Below are positions 6,003 through 13,760 of a stretch of 22,954 nucleotides of DNA, piece by piece (positions within the stretch are counted from its first letter, which is position 1; the number at the start of each line of letters is the position of its first letter). This stretch comes from JBLHKW01 sp047618565 (GTDB taxonomy: Bacteria > Planctomycetota > UBA1135 > GCA-002686595). The notes below the pieces were generated by a model. The model made no database searches. It had not been told where the DNA came from and saw nothing but the letters and a program-made list of their open reading frames with translations. The stretch is from positions 1-22,954 of the forward strand of contig JBLHKW010000079.1 in NCBI GenBank assembly GCA_047618565.1, written 5' to 3'. Position numbers and translations under genes: made by a program.

Positions 6003-7016
6003 ATGGGCCACCGAAGATTCGAGAGACAGGAACGGTTCGAGCCCCTGGGCAAGGGTGGCCAGGAACGGTTGGAGGCCGCGCGCGTGGCGATCGTGGGTTG
6101 CGGAGCCCTGGGCGGCGTACTCGCACAGACCCTGACGCGCGCCGGCGTCGGAACCCTGGTCCTGATCGACCGGGACGTGGTCGAGGAGACGAATCTCCAT
6201 CGCCAGGTGCTGTTCGAGGATCGCCACGCGGATGCGGGTAGCGCCAAGGTCGACGCCGCCAGGGAGACGCTTGCACGCATCGGCGGGCCGACGCGTTTCG
6301 AGCCCCACGCGCTGCACGTGGACAGCGAGAACGTGCTCGACCTGATCGAAGGTGCCGATCTCGTTCTCGACGGAACGGACAACCTCGCCACGCGTTACCT
6401 CCTGAACGACGCCTGTGTCCGGGAGCACATCCCGTGGGTCTACGCAGGAGTCGTCGCCGGCGGCGGGCTCGTGATGCCGATCCCCGTCGGCGGCAAGCCC
6501 TGCCTGCGCTGCGTCTTCCCGAGCCCCGCACCCGCCGGTCTGCTTCCAACTTGCGACACGGCCGGCGTCCTGCCACCGGCGGTCGGCGCCGTGGCATCGC
6601 TGCAGGCCGGTCTCGGACTGCGCATGCTCGTCCAGGAGGGCCTCGAGCCCGCCTTGATCCAGCTCGACGTATGGACAGGTGAGACGCGCAGATTGCGGGT
6701 GCCCGGAAACGCGGATTGCCCCTGCTGTGCGGGTCGCGAGTTCCCGTTCCTGGAGCAGGATGGGCCCGCGTCGACCGAAGTGCTCTGCGGGCGCAACGCG
6801 GTGCAAGTACGCGGCGACGGACACGCACCTGATTTCGACGCGCTCGAACGCAACCTGACCGGCATCGCGAGCGAGCTCAAACGGGCGGGCACCTTCATGC
6901 GCTTTCAGGTCGAGGACGCGTCCATGACGGTCTTTCCCGATGGTCGCGCGCTGGTCCAGGGAACGGAAGACTCCGACCGGGCACTGGCGCTCTACGACCG
7001 CTACGTGGGCTCATGA
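6003..7016 (+). CDS. ThiF/MoeB-family E1-like adenylyltransferase
   Basis: 337-aa enzyme of the HesA/MoeB/ThiF group, which adenylates the C-terminal Gly-Gly of a ubiquitin-like sulfur carrier such as ThiS or MoaD. Visible features: nucleotide loop GCGALGG (Gly32, Gly34, Gly37), LIDRDVVEETNLHRQ with Asp56, Asp58, Asn64 and Arg67, and DGTDN (123-127). The structural zinc pairs are CLRC (Cys167, Cys170) and CPCC (Cys239, Cys242). Cys184 lies in PTCDTAGVLPP at the place of the conserved cysteine. Beyond residue 255 there is an extra C-terminal domain (LCGRNAVQV to DGRALVQGTED) as in ThiF/MoeB proteins of about 340 aa; no rhodanese domain. It sits between a zinc-ribbon protein and a MobA-like protein and overlaps the latter by 4 bases. 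No carrier protein is in the window, so thiamine versus molybdopterin is undecided. Confidence 0.9.
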   Translation: MGHRRFERQERFEPLGKGGQERLEAARVAIVGCGALGGVLAQTLTRAGVGTLVLIDRDVVEETNLHRQVLFEDRHADAGSAKVDAARETLARIGGPTRFEPHALHVDSENVLDLIEGADLVLDGTDNLATRYLLNDACVREHIPWVYAGVVAGGGLVMPIPVGGKPCLRCVFPSPAPAGLLPTCDTAGVLPPAVGAVASLQAGLGLRMLVQEGLEPALIQLDVWTGETRRLRVPGNADCPCCAGREFPFLEQDGPASTEVLCGRNAVQVRGDGHAPDFDALERNLTGIASELKRAGTFMRFQVEDASMTVFPDGRALVQGTEDSDRALALYDRYVGS

Positions 7017-7630
7017 AGGAGGCCGCTCCGGCCCTCGTGATCCTCGCGGCTGGCGCGTCCCGTCGCATGGGGCGCTGCAAGGCATTGCTGGAGTTTGGTG
7101 GGAAGAGCGCGCTGCAGGGCCTGCTCGACGCCGGTCAGCACCCGCTCGGACCGCGGCCCCTGGTGGTGACCGGGGCCGATCACGAGGCTATCCAGGCGCA
7201 CGTGATCGCCAGGGCCGATGTGGCGCACAACGAACGCTGGCAGGACGGGCGAGTGTCGAGCCTGCTCTGCGCCCTGGCGGCGCGCCCGGAGCAGGACCTG
7301 TTGCTCGCACCTGTTGACCATCCGCTTGTGCCGGGGAGTGTCTTCAGCGACCTACGCCAGGCATGGCGTGCCGCCGGGGCGCCCGGACACGGCTGGCTCG
7401 CGCCGCGCGTCGACGGACCCGACGGGAGCGCGCGGTACGGACACCCGATCGTGATCGGGCGCGAACTGGTCCAGCGAGCCGCATCGCTGACCCTGCTCGA
7501 TTCCGTGCGCGATCTCCGTGCGCGCGCCGCGCCCCTGCTCTCCATCCCGGCTGACGAGCGGGTTCTCTTGAATGTGGATTGCGCCCAGGACCTTGCACGC
7601 GCACGTTCGCTGGAAAATCCTTCCGGATAG
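7013..7630 (+). CDS. MobA-like nucleotidyltransferase
   Basis: 205-aa protein of the MobA-like NTP transferase group (MobA/MocA type), which transfers a nucleotide onto a phosphorylated acceptor such as molybdopterin. The N-terminal signature LAAGASRRMGRCKALLEFGG fits the GxSxRMGxxK nucleotide-binding loop. The DLLLAPVDHPLV segment supplies the metal-binding Asp, followed by GHPIVIGREL and a final LLNVDCAQDLARA, which matches the usual DxNTPEDL-like ending in altered form. The ATG overlaps the stop of the E1-like gene (ATGA), so translation is probably coupled. Together the pair hints at molybdenum-cofactor maturation, but a sugar- or other-substrate transferase is also possible. Confidence 0.82.
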   Translation: MKEAAPALVILAAGASRRMGRCKALLEFGGKSALQGLLDAGQHPLGPRPLVVTGADHEAIQAHVIARADVAHNERWQDGRVSSLLCALAARPEQDLLLAPVDHPLVPGSVFSDLRQAWRAAGAPGHGWLAPRVDGPDGSARYGHPIVIGRELVQRAASLTLLDSVRDLRARAAPLLSIPADERVLLNVDCAQDLARARSLENPSG

Positions 7631-7735
7631 CGCCCGTCTCGGGGTTATTTGTCGGGACGCATGGCACGCGATTTCGGAATCGTCGCAACTACGCCCAAGT
7701 TCCGGGTCCGCGTGGGACGAAGAGTGCGGTGTCCC

Positions 7736-10700
7736 ATGAGCTTCCAAGGTGATGTAAGAGGAATCGGCCTCGGCGAACTCCTCCAAGGCCTCTGTCGAGG
7801 TCGCAAAGAGGGTGTTCTCACGCTCACTGCGGCCGACGGCTCCCTGCGTACCCTCGGTGTCGAGGAGGGCCTCGTCTATCTCCTCCCCGAACCGGAGGAG
7901 GACGCCGAGCACTGGCGCGATCGGGTGCGCGACGCCTGGGCCACGCAGCCGGACTTCCGCGTGGACTACCTGCGCATGTCGGAGATCGCCAAGGCGGACC
8001 GACTCGAGAAGTTCTACGAGCTCACCGACTCAGGTGGCGCAAACTTCCGTTTCGAGCCCTGCTCTCTTCCCAACCGCTCGATGGGGCAGGAAGCGGACGC
8101 TGATCGCACCGACGTGTATTGCGAGGGCATGGCCGTCGATTACCTGCTGCTCGAGTATGCGCGTCTCAGCGACGAGCTCGGTGGTGCGGACGGCGCGCTC
8201 GCAATCGATGAGGGCGCGATGCCCCTGCTGCTCGATCCGACCGCGGCCCAGCGCAGCAAGCTGCTGGCAGCCTGTGACGACAAATCGACCCTGCGCGAAA
8301 TCGCGGACCGTCTCGGCTGGCCGTTGCGCCAGTGCAAGCTCAGCCTCTGGAAGGAGCTGACCAAGGGATCCGTGCGCCTGGCAGCCCCGGAGGAAATTCT
8401 CCGTCGGGCCTTCGTCGAGCTCGCGAGCAAGAACCACTCGCGCGCCGCGATCCGGCTGAGCGCGTGGTGCAACTCCGGAATCCCCGGCCCAATGACGGCC
8501 GACCAGGGCGAAGCGTTCGGTAACGAGTGGCTCGCCGGGCGCCTGCCCGCCGCCCTGGAAGCCATGGGCGCGAAGGACGTGCGCACGCTGCTACGGCGGC
8601 TGGACCACGTCCTCGACGACAAGGTCGCAGCCCTCGCCCACTGGCGCGAAGCCGCACGCCAGCACCCGGCCGATCTGGTCGCCCGCATGCGCTGCCTGGC
8701 GCTTGAGGCGCGCGACAGATCCGACCCCGAGGTACCCGGTCTCGACGAGCTACTCGCCCTCGCGAGGACCTTCCGCCAGGGTAGCGTGCCCCGTCGTGCT
8801 GGCCCCGTGCTAGTGCTCGCTGCCCACATGCAGCCCGAGTCGCACATCCTCCAGTTCGAGATCGGCCAGGGGCTCGTCTCCGCCGGTCGGCCGTACGAAG
8901 GTTCACCCTGGTTGCTAACTGCTGCGCGGGAATTGCTGGAGCGCGGAGCGGCCGACCGTGTGGTCGGGCCCCTGCGGCAGCTGCTCGAGGCCGACCCGGG
9001 CAACCGCGAGTGCCGGCAGTTGTTGTCGCTCGCACGGCGATCCTCCACAAGCACGAAGAACCTGCGGCGCGGGCTGCTGATCAGCCTCGGAATCACGGCC
9101 GCGGTGAGCGCGGTCGCCTTCGTGCGCCTGCGCGCCGAACAGGACTACGAGGAGCGTGTGCACCAGGTCCGCGAAGCCCTGAACGACCCGGACAACGCCC
9201 TGCTGACTCTGGAGTCGAACTTCCCGGAGGACAGTTCGGCGCAGATCGTGGCGCTGCGTGCAGAGATCCGCGAGCGTCAGGCCACGGTCGAATCTGAACT
9301 GCGCGGCGACTGGCTGGCTCTCTACAGGGACGCACAGGCTGATTGCACCATCGGGGACCCCGCGCGAGGCCTGCTAAAGGTGATCGCGCTCCCGCAACCG
9401 CCCGCCCTGCGCAACATGGCCGAGCCCTGGCCCCTGCAGAGCGACCTCTACCGCGCCCTGCACGAGTCCCTGCTCAACAAGATCGCGAGCCTCGGCCCGC
9501 CGATCGAGGACGCTCCCGATCAGCTTGCCCAGGAGGACCTAGCCCTGCGCCAGATCGATGAGATGACGGCGCTGCTCGACGAACACCCCGAACTCGCGGT
9601 CGAGCTGTCCGAGTTCCGTGACAACCTGGCGGCGACGACCGAATCCGTCGAGGGACGGATCCTCGAGCGCGCCGAGATGATTGCGGAGCGGATACAGAGC
9701 GCGACCATGGAGAACCAGGATTCCCTCTTGGTCCAGGCACGGAAACATGCCCGCATGGGCGAGTTCCAGCGCGCGCTCCGCAAGTACGAGGAGCTGCTGC
9801 TGACGGACCCGGATGGGAGGGTACGCCAGGTGCTCGAGCCCGAGATGGAGCACGTGCGCGCCCAGGATCAAGCGGTCAAGGACGCTCGCCGCCTCGCGAG
9901 CGAGGGCCAGCATCAGGCCGCATTCGAGGCTCTGGCGGACAAGTTCGAGAACCCGGAGAGTTTCGTACTGCCCTGGACCGTGGAGACCCGTCCCAGCGGC
10001 GCGACGGTGCATCTGTCCAGTGGAGGCGAACGAACCACCCCGTTCGTGATCGAGACGACCTTCGGCGAGAGCATCACGATGGTCTTCGAGGCCGAGGGCT
10101 TCGACACCATTGAGCGAACCATCGAGACGCCAAGTGATCAGCTCGTCTACCTGTCGCGAACCCCGGACTGCTTCTGGGCCACCGAGGGTCGAGTCGACGC
10201 ATTGCCGGTCGCCATCGATGGCGGCCACGTCATCGCCGACCGACAAGGCCAGCTGGCGCGCATCAACGCCGCCGGAACGGTGTGGGAGGCCAGTATCCCT
10301 ACGCTGTCAGGCATCGCGCGCGCACCCGTTGCCTTGCCGCAGCGCCCCGGGCACCTGCTTGTAGTCACCGAGGACGGCGCGGTGTGGATTCTGGACACCG
10401 AAGCGGGCCAGTTCGAGGGGCCCTGGCAACTCTCATCGTCTCCCGTCGTAGGCCCCTACCCGACCCAGGGATCCGTGCGCATGATCCTGCGCAACGGAAG
10501 CGTCGCCTGCTGGAAGAACCGGCTGAAGCCCACCATTGTCCAGGACCGGGGCATCAACACGGATCTGGAGACTCGCTTCCGGCACGGAACCGACTCGGGC
10601 CTGGCCGTGCTGCGCCGTGGCGAGAGCCTGCAGGGCGAGTTCGAGGCACCCTGGAGCGACTGGGCCGTGACGATCGGGCGCGAGGCATTCGTGGTCGGGG

Positions 10701-10837
10701 ACGGTGAACAGTCCTTCACCGTCGAACGTTCCGGTCCCTGGGGCTACCTGGCCTGGGAAGCGCCCGGCGCGGATCTGCCCCTGGGCCGGCTTTGGATCTC
10801 CGACGACTTCGGCCTGCGAGCGGTCCGCCCCAACTGA
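7736..10837 (+). CDS. DUF4388-TM-PEGA-PQQ-propeller protein
   Basis: 1033-aa membrane protein starting at ATG 7736; the preceding 29 in-frame residues look non-genic. Residues 1 to about 130 form a DUF4388 domain (MSFQGDVRGIGLGELLQGL, then GVLTLTAADGSL), found in signalling proteins next to response-regulator or kinase parts. A helical, TPR-like cytoplasmic region follows up to about residue 440. One membrane helix (LRRGLLISLGITAAVSAVAF, about 442-461) leads to a long helical segment outside the membrane (about 465-745). Then come a PEGA-type beta domain (WTVETRPSGATVHLSSGG, about 746-815) and a C-terminal PQQ-like or WD-like beta-propeller (VIADRQGQLARINAAGTVWE, LVVTEDGAVWILDTEAGQF). The layout suggests an outside-to-inside sensor or an envelope scaffold. 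No kinase or protease motif is seen. Confidence 0.82.
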   Translation: MSFQGDVRGIGLGELLQGLCRGRKEGVLTLTAADGSLRTLGVEEGLVYLLPEPEEDAEHWRDRVRDAWATQPDFRVDYLRMSEIAKADRLEKFYELTDSGGANFRFEPCSLPNRSMGQEADADRTDVYCEGMAVDYLLLEYARLSDELGGADGALAIDEGAMPLLLDPTAAQRSKLLAACDDKSTLREIADRLGWPLRQCKLSLWKELTKGSVRLAAPEEILRRAFVELASKNHSRAAIRLSAWCNSGIPGPMTADQGEAFGNEWLAGRLPAALEAMGAKDVRTLLRRLDHVLDDKVAALAHWREAARQHPADLVARMRCLALEARDRSDPEVPGLDELLALARTFRQGSVPRRAGPVLVLAAHMQPESHILQFEIGQGLVSAGRPYEGSPWLLTAARELLERGAADRVVGPLRQLLEADPGNRECRQLLSLARRSSTSTKNLRRGLLISLGITAAVSAVAFVRLRAEQDYEERVHQVREALNDPDNALLTLESNFPEDSSAQIVALRAEIRERQATVESELRGDWLALYRDAQADCTIGDPARGLLKVIALPQPPALRNMAEPWPLQSDLYRALHESLLNKIASLGPPIEDAPDQLAQEDLALRQIDEMTALLDEHPELAVELSEFRDNLAATTESVEGRILERAEMIAERIQSATMENQDSLLVQARKHARMGEFQRALRKYEELLLTDPDGRVRQVLEPEMEHVRAQDQAVKDARRLASEGQHQAAFEALADKFENPESFVLPWTVETRPSGATVHLSSGGERTTPFVIETTFGESITMVFEAEGFDTIERTIETPSDQLVYLSRTPDCFWATEGRVDALPVAIDGGHVIADRQGQLARINAAGTVWEASIPTLSGIARAPVALPQRPGHLLVVTEDGAVWILDTEAGQFEGPWQLSSSPVVGPYPTQGSVRMILRNGSVACWKNRLKPTIVQDRGINTDLETRFRHGTDSGLAVLRRGESLQGEFEAPWSDWAVTIGREAFVVGDGEQSFTVERSGPWGYLAWEAPGADLPLGRLWISDDFGLRAVRPN

Positions 10838-10920
10838 CGCCCGACACCCGGCCGCAGCCGCCCAGAGCGCCCCGATGCAAATCGTGGCCCGGCGCGCACA
10901 GAGCGGTTAGCATCCCGCAC

Positions 10921-11697
10921 GTGCAACTGCCCCAAGCACCCCTCCGATACGCCCTCGGTGCGGCGCTCATCGCGCTGCTTCCACTCGCCTGCGCTGGACG
11001 TGGACAGGTCGGCCCCGCGACCACGAGTCCGGCTCTGGCCGACAGACAGGCACCGCCTGAAACCCCCACCACGTCCCTGCCCGGAGCATGGGACACGACG
11101 GGCGTCGTGGGCTTCGCTGAACGCCTGAAGACCTGGCGTGGGAGTGCGCCGAACAGCCTGCCACATGCGGACCGGCGGGCATTGGCCGCGGCCCTGGCCG
11201 AGCGCGACGCCCTTTCCGTGCGCGCGGTCCTGTTACTGGCCGACACCGACGCCGGCCACCTGGATCTGATCCAGCATCTGGAGGCACGCGTCGAAGCCTC
11301 GACGCGTGCGCTCGACGCGTCCGACGTCGTCGCCGCAGCCGCGTTGACCGCTGAGCGCCGCGGCGAGATCCCGGAACGCCTGCTCGTGCTCGCCCTGCGC
11401 GGCACGCCGCACCCCGACATCGAGGTGCGCGTCGAGTGCGCCCGAGCCGCCCTGGCCTCCGGAATGACCGAGGTGATTCCGTTTCTGCTGACGGTCTTGC
11501 GCGTCGGAACCCGCGACGAGCAGCTCGATCCACCCGACTGGCCCGCGAGCGCCACCCTGGCCTGGATCAAGAGCCGCGCCGCCGAGGCCCTGTGTCGACA
11601 CGCGGGTGTGGCCGTCGCATTTCGCCCGGACGGATCCTTCGAACACCAGGAGCAGGAGGCCCGGCGCCTGGCCGAGCTCCTGATCGAAGCCCGGTAA
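10921..11697 (+). CDS. Probable lipoprotein with helical repeats, unknown function
   Basis: 258-aa exported protein from GTG 10921. Its N-terminus (RYALGAALIALLPLACAG) has a hydrophobic core ending in a cysteine, like a lipoprotein signal, although Pro at -3 makes the lipobox atypical; plain Sec export is the alternative. After a Pro/Thr-rich linker the rest is alpha-helical, with HEAT-like pairs around DIEVRVECARAALASGMTEV and DLIQHLEARVEASTRALDAS. No catalytic motif is visible. It lies 83 bp after the DUF4388 gene on the same strand and could be co-transcribed. It meets the asnS gene tail to tail with no spacer. No Shine-Dalgarno is seen, so the start is moderately uncertain. Confidence 0.65.
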   Translation: MQLPQAPLRYALGAALIALLPLACAGRGQVGPATTSPALADRQAPPETPTTSLPGAWDTTGVVGFAERLKTWRGSAPNSLPHADRRALAAALAERDALSVRAVLLLADTDAGHLDLIQHLEARVEASTRALDASDVVAAAALTAERRGEIPERLLVLALRGTPHPDIEVRVECARAALASGMTEVIPFLLTVLRVGTRDEQLDPPDWPASATLAWIKSRAAEALCRHAGVAVAFRPDGSFEHQEQEARRLAELLIEAR

Positions 11698-12999
11698 TCA
11701 GGGTCGGATGCGGGTCATCATGCGCGGGAACGGTGCGGCCTCGCGCACGTGTTCCAGACCGCAGATCCACCCCACCGTGCGCTCGAGCCCGAGACCGAAG
11801 CCCGAGTGCGGTACCGAGCCGTAGCGGCGCAGGTCCAGGTACCAGTCGAAGGCGTCCCCCTCGAGTCCCTCTTCGGTGAGCCTTGCCGCGAGCACGCTGA
11901 GGTCCTCTTCGCGCTGGCTGCCGCCGATGATCTCGCCCACGCCCTCGGGAGCGATCATGTCCATGGCCAGGGCCTTGGTGACGTCGGCAGGGTCGCGCTT
12001 CATGTAGAAAGCCTTGACCGCCGCGGGATAGTGCGTGATCAGCAGCGGCCGGTCGTGCATTGCGGAGAGGATGGTCTCGTCCGCCGCACCGAAGTCGTCG
12101 TTCGCGACGAAGTTGGAGTCCGGGTGTGCGAGCAGGATCTCCGACGCATCCGAGTAGGTGATGCGCGGAAAGGGCTTCTGGATGCACTCGAGCTTCGAAA
12201 GGTCGCGCTCGAGCGCCTCGAGTTCCGGCTTCCTGCGCCGCAAGACCTCCTGCACGGTGTGCACCAGCATGTCCTCGGCCAGCTCCATCACGTCCGCCAA
12301 GCTTGCGAACGCGACCTCGGGCTCGAGCATCCAGAACTCGGTCAGGTGCCGTCGGGTCTTCGATTTCTCCGCGCGGAAGGTCGGCCCGAAGCAGTAGACC
12401 CGTCCAAGCGCCATGGCCGACGCTTCGGCGTACAGTTGCCCCGACTGGGTCAGGTACGCCTTCTCGTCGTCGAAGTAGTCCACCTCGAACAGGGTGCTCT
12501 TGCCCTCGCAGGCGGCGGGCGTGAACATCGGCGAGTCCACACAGACGAAGCCGCGCTGATCGAAGAAGCCGCGCAAGGCCGTGATGATGGCATCGCGGAT
12601 GCGCATCACCGCCCAGGGCCGTTTCGAGCGCAGCCACAGGTGCCGTCGACTCAGCAGAAAGTCGGCACCATGCTCCTTGGGCGTGATCGGGTAGTCCTCG
12701 ACCGACTGCAATACCTGGCCGTCCTCGACGCTGATCTCGAAGCCGCCGGGTGCGCGGTCGTCCGCCTTGACGAGCCCGGTCAGGATCAGGCTCGACTCCT
12801 GGCCCGCGGTACCGACCTGCTCGAACAGCTCCTCGGGCACGTTCTTCTTGAAGAGCACGCACTGGGCCATGCCCGTGCCGTCGCGCAACATCACGAAGTG
12901 CAGCTTGCCCTTGGAGGTTCGGTTGTAGACCCACCCGCGCAGGGTGACAGTTTGGTCGACGTGGTCGCCGAGGCGTTCAACGGTGGTCAGGATGGCCAT
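11698..12999 (-). CDS. asnS: Asparaginyl-tRNA synthetase
   Basis: 433-aa class II aminoacyl-tRNA synthetase charging tRNA-Asn with asparagine. The start at ATG 12999 (MAILTTVERLGDHVDQ) puts the OB-fold anticodon domain (TLRGWVYNRTSKGKLHFVML) at the usual place; the longer frame upstream would add 33 atypical residues. Class II motif 1 lies around GFVCVDSPMFTPAACEGKS, motif 2 is FRAEKSKTRRHLTEFWMLE, and motif 3 is GFGLGLERTVGWICGL. The motif-2 pattern and EGKSTLFEV favour AsnRS over AspRS. The 10-bp gap after the upstream TM/coiled-coil gene suggests co-transcription. Its stop abuts the stop of the convergent lipoprotein gene. Confidence 0.95.
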   Translation of the reverse strand: MAILTTVERLGDHVDQTVTLRGWVYNRTSKGKLHFVMLRDGTGMAQCVLFKKNVPEELFEQVGTAGQESSLILTGLVKADDRAPGGFEISVEDGQVLQSVEDYPITPKEHGADFLLSRRHLWLRSKRPWAVMRIRDAIITALRGFFDQRGFVCVDSPMFTPAACEGKSTLFEVDYFDDEKAYLTQSGQLYAEASAMALGRVYCFGPTFRAEKSKTRRHLTEFWMLEPEVAFASLADVMELAEDMLVHTVQEVLRRRKPELEALERDLSKLECIQKPFPRITYSDASEILLAHPDSNFVANDDFGAADETILSAMHDRPLLITHYPAAVKAFYMKRDPADVTKALAMDMIAPEGVGEIIGGSQREEDLSVLAARLTEEGLEGDAFDWYLDLRRYGSVPHSGFGLGLERTVGWICGLEHVREAAPFPRMMTRIRP

Positions 13000-13009
13000 G
13001 GTCGGGGCA

Positions 13010-13588
13010 CTAGGGGAAAATCTGATAGGACGGACGGAGTTGAACGTCGCCGATGCCGCCATCGCGCAGAGCGACGCGACCCTTGTAGGGAACGCCACTG
13101 CGGCGCGCCTCCACGAGCACGTCCCCGTCTGATTCGAACAGGTCGGGTAGCTCCTCGGCTGCGGTCAGGAACTCGATGCGCTCGAATCCGAGCGCCAGCA
13201 GTCGGCTGGTGATGCGATCGACAGCGCTCGGCGCCGTCGCGGGCGGCGCGTCGGAGGCCTCGCCCGCGCGGGTGGCCTGCAGGGACTCGAGCACCGCCAG
13301 CATGCGCGCTTCGACGCGACGTTGACCATCTCTGATATCGATCAGCACATGCTCGAGGCGGCGCAGATCCAGGTCCTGGGGCTGTTGCACGATATCGATG
13401 AGGTGCGCCTCGATCTTGGTCAGCTGCTCCAGTGGCGCTGCCCGAAGCTCGAGCTCGCGCATGCGCGCGAGTAGCAGGTAGAGCAGGACGAGCGCCGCGG
13501 ACGCGAGCGCGCCGAGGCCGATCCCGATCCAGATCAGCGGCATGGAACCGGGGTCCAGGAGGGCTAGTTGTGGGTAGGTTTCGATCAT
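13010..13588 (-). CDS. Membrane-anchored coiled-coil protein, unknown
   Basis: 192-aa protein from ATG 13588 (MIETYPQLALLDPGSMPLIW). One N-terminal transmembrane helix (about 17-41, LIWIGIGLGALASAALVLLY) is followed by a coiled coil (about 42-105; MRELELRAAPLEQLTKIEAH, then EHVLIDIRDGQRRVEARML). An Ala/Pro linker leads to a small alpha/beta C-terminal domain (VDRITSRLLALGFERIEFLT, then VPYKGRVALRDGGIGDVQL). A second ATG at 13597 would add three residues. It lies 10 bp upstream of asnS. I recognise no family; the C-terminal part is the most likely conserved element. Confidence 0.65.
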   Translation of the reverse strand: MIETYPQLALLDPGSMPLIWIGIGLGALASAALVLLYLLLARMRELELRAAPLEQLTKIEAHLIDIVQQPQDLDLRRLEHVLIDIRDGQRRVEARMLAVLESLQATRAGEASDAPPATAPSAVDRITSRLLALGFERIEFLTAAEELPDLFESDGDVLVEARRSGVPYKGRVALRDGGIGDVQLRPSYQIFP

Positions 13589-13606
13589 CGCGTGCACGTC
13601 TGCGAG

Positions 13607-13639
13607 CCCGCTTCCCGTCGCGCTGCGCGGGAAGGCGGG
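13607..13639. repeat. Imperfect GC-rich hairpin
   Basis: CCCGCTTCCCG (13607-13617) pairs with CGGGAAGGCGGG (13628-13639) with one bulged G and a 10-base loop. It lies in the divergent spacer between the TM/coiled-coil gene and the antiporter gene, so a 5' leader structure or operator is possible. There is no T-run after it. Confidence 0.4.
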
Positions 13640-13692
13640 ACGCTAGCATGGGGCAAGCGGCTAGATAGCTCAAGTCCCCCAGGAAGGAACGC

Positions 13693-13749
13693 ATGGACCC
13701 GCCCGCCGGCGTCGATCCGGGGTTCGCTATCGGGCTCCTGGGCACCTAG
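13693..13749 (+). CDS. Possible 18-codon leader ORF before the antiporter gene
   Basis: A short frame (MDPPAGVDPGFAIGLLGT) starts at ATG 13693 with a good AGGAAGGA ribosome-binding site at 13681-13688. It stops 11 bases before the antiporter ATG, which itself has no visible Shine-Dalgarno. This layout would fit translational coupling or attenuation. No codon-bias or conservation evidence is available, and an ORF this short can arise by chance. Confidence 0.25.
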   Translation: MDPPAGVDPGFAIGLLGT

Positions 13750-13760
13750 ACTCCGTTGCC

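Noticed and set aside
5982..6828. Two 280-codon minus-strand frames opposite the E1-like gene
   Set aside because: The plus strand shows GxGxxG, CxxC pairs and conserved family residues. The antisense frames are Arg/Ala/Pro-rich shadows.
7669..7682. Small hairpin CGATT-TCGG-AATCG upstream of the DUF4388 gene
   Set aside because: Five base pairs with a tetraloop is short enough to be chance and has no T-run. Recorded but not annotated.
11749..13212. 487-codon plus-strand frame opposite asnS
   Set aside because: The minus strand has all class II synthetase motifs; the antisense product has no recognisable domain.
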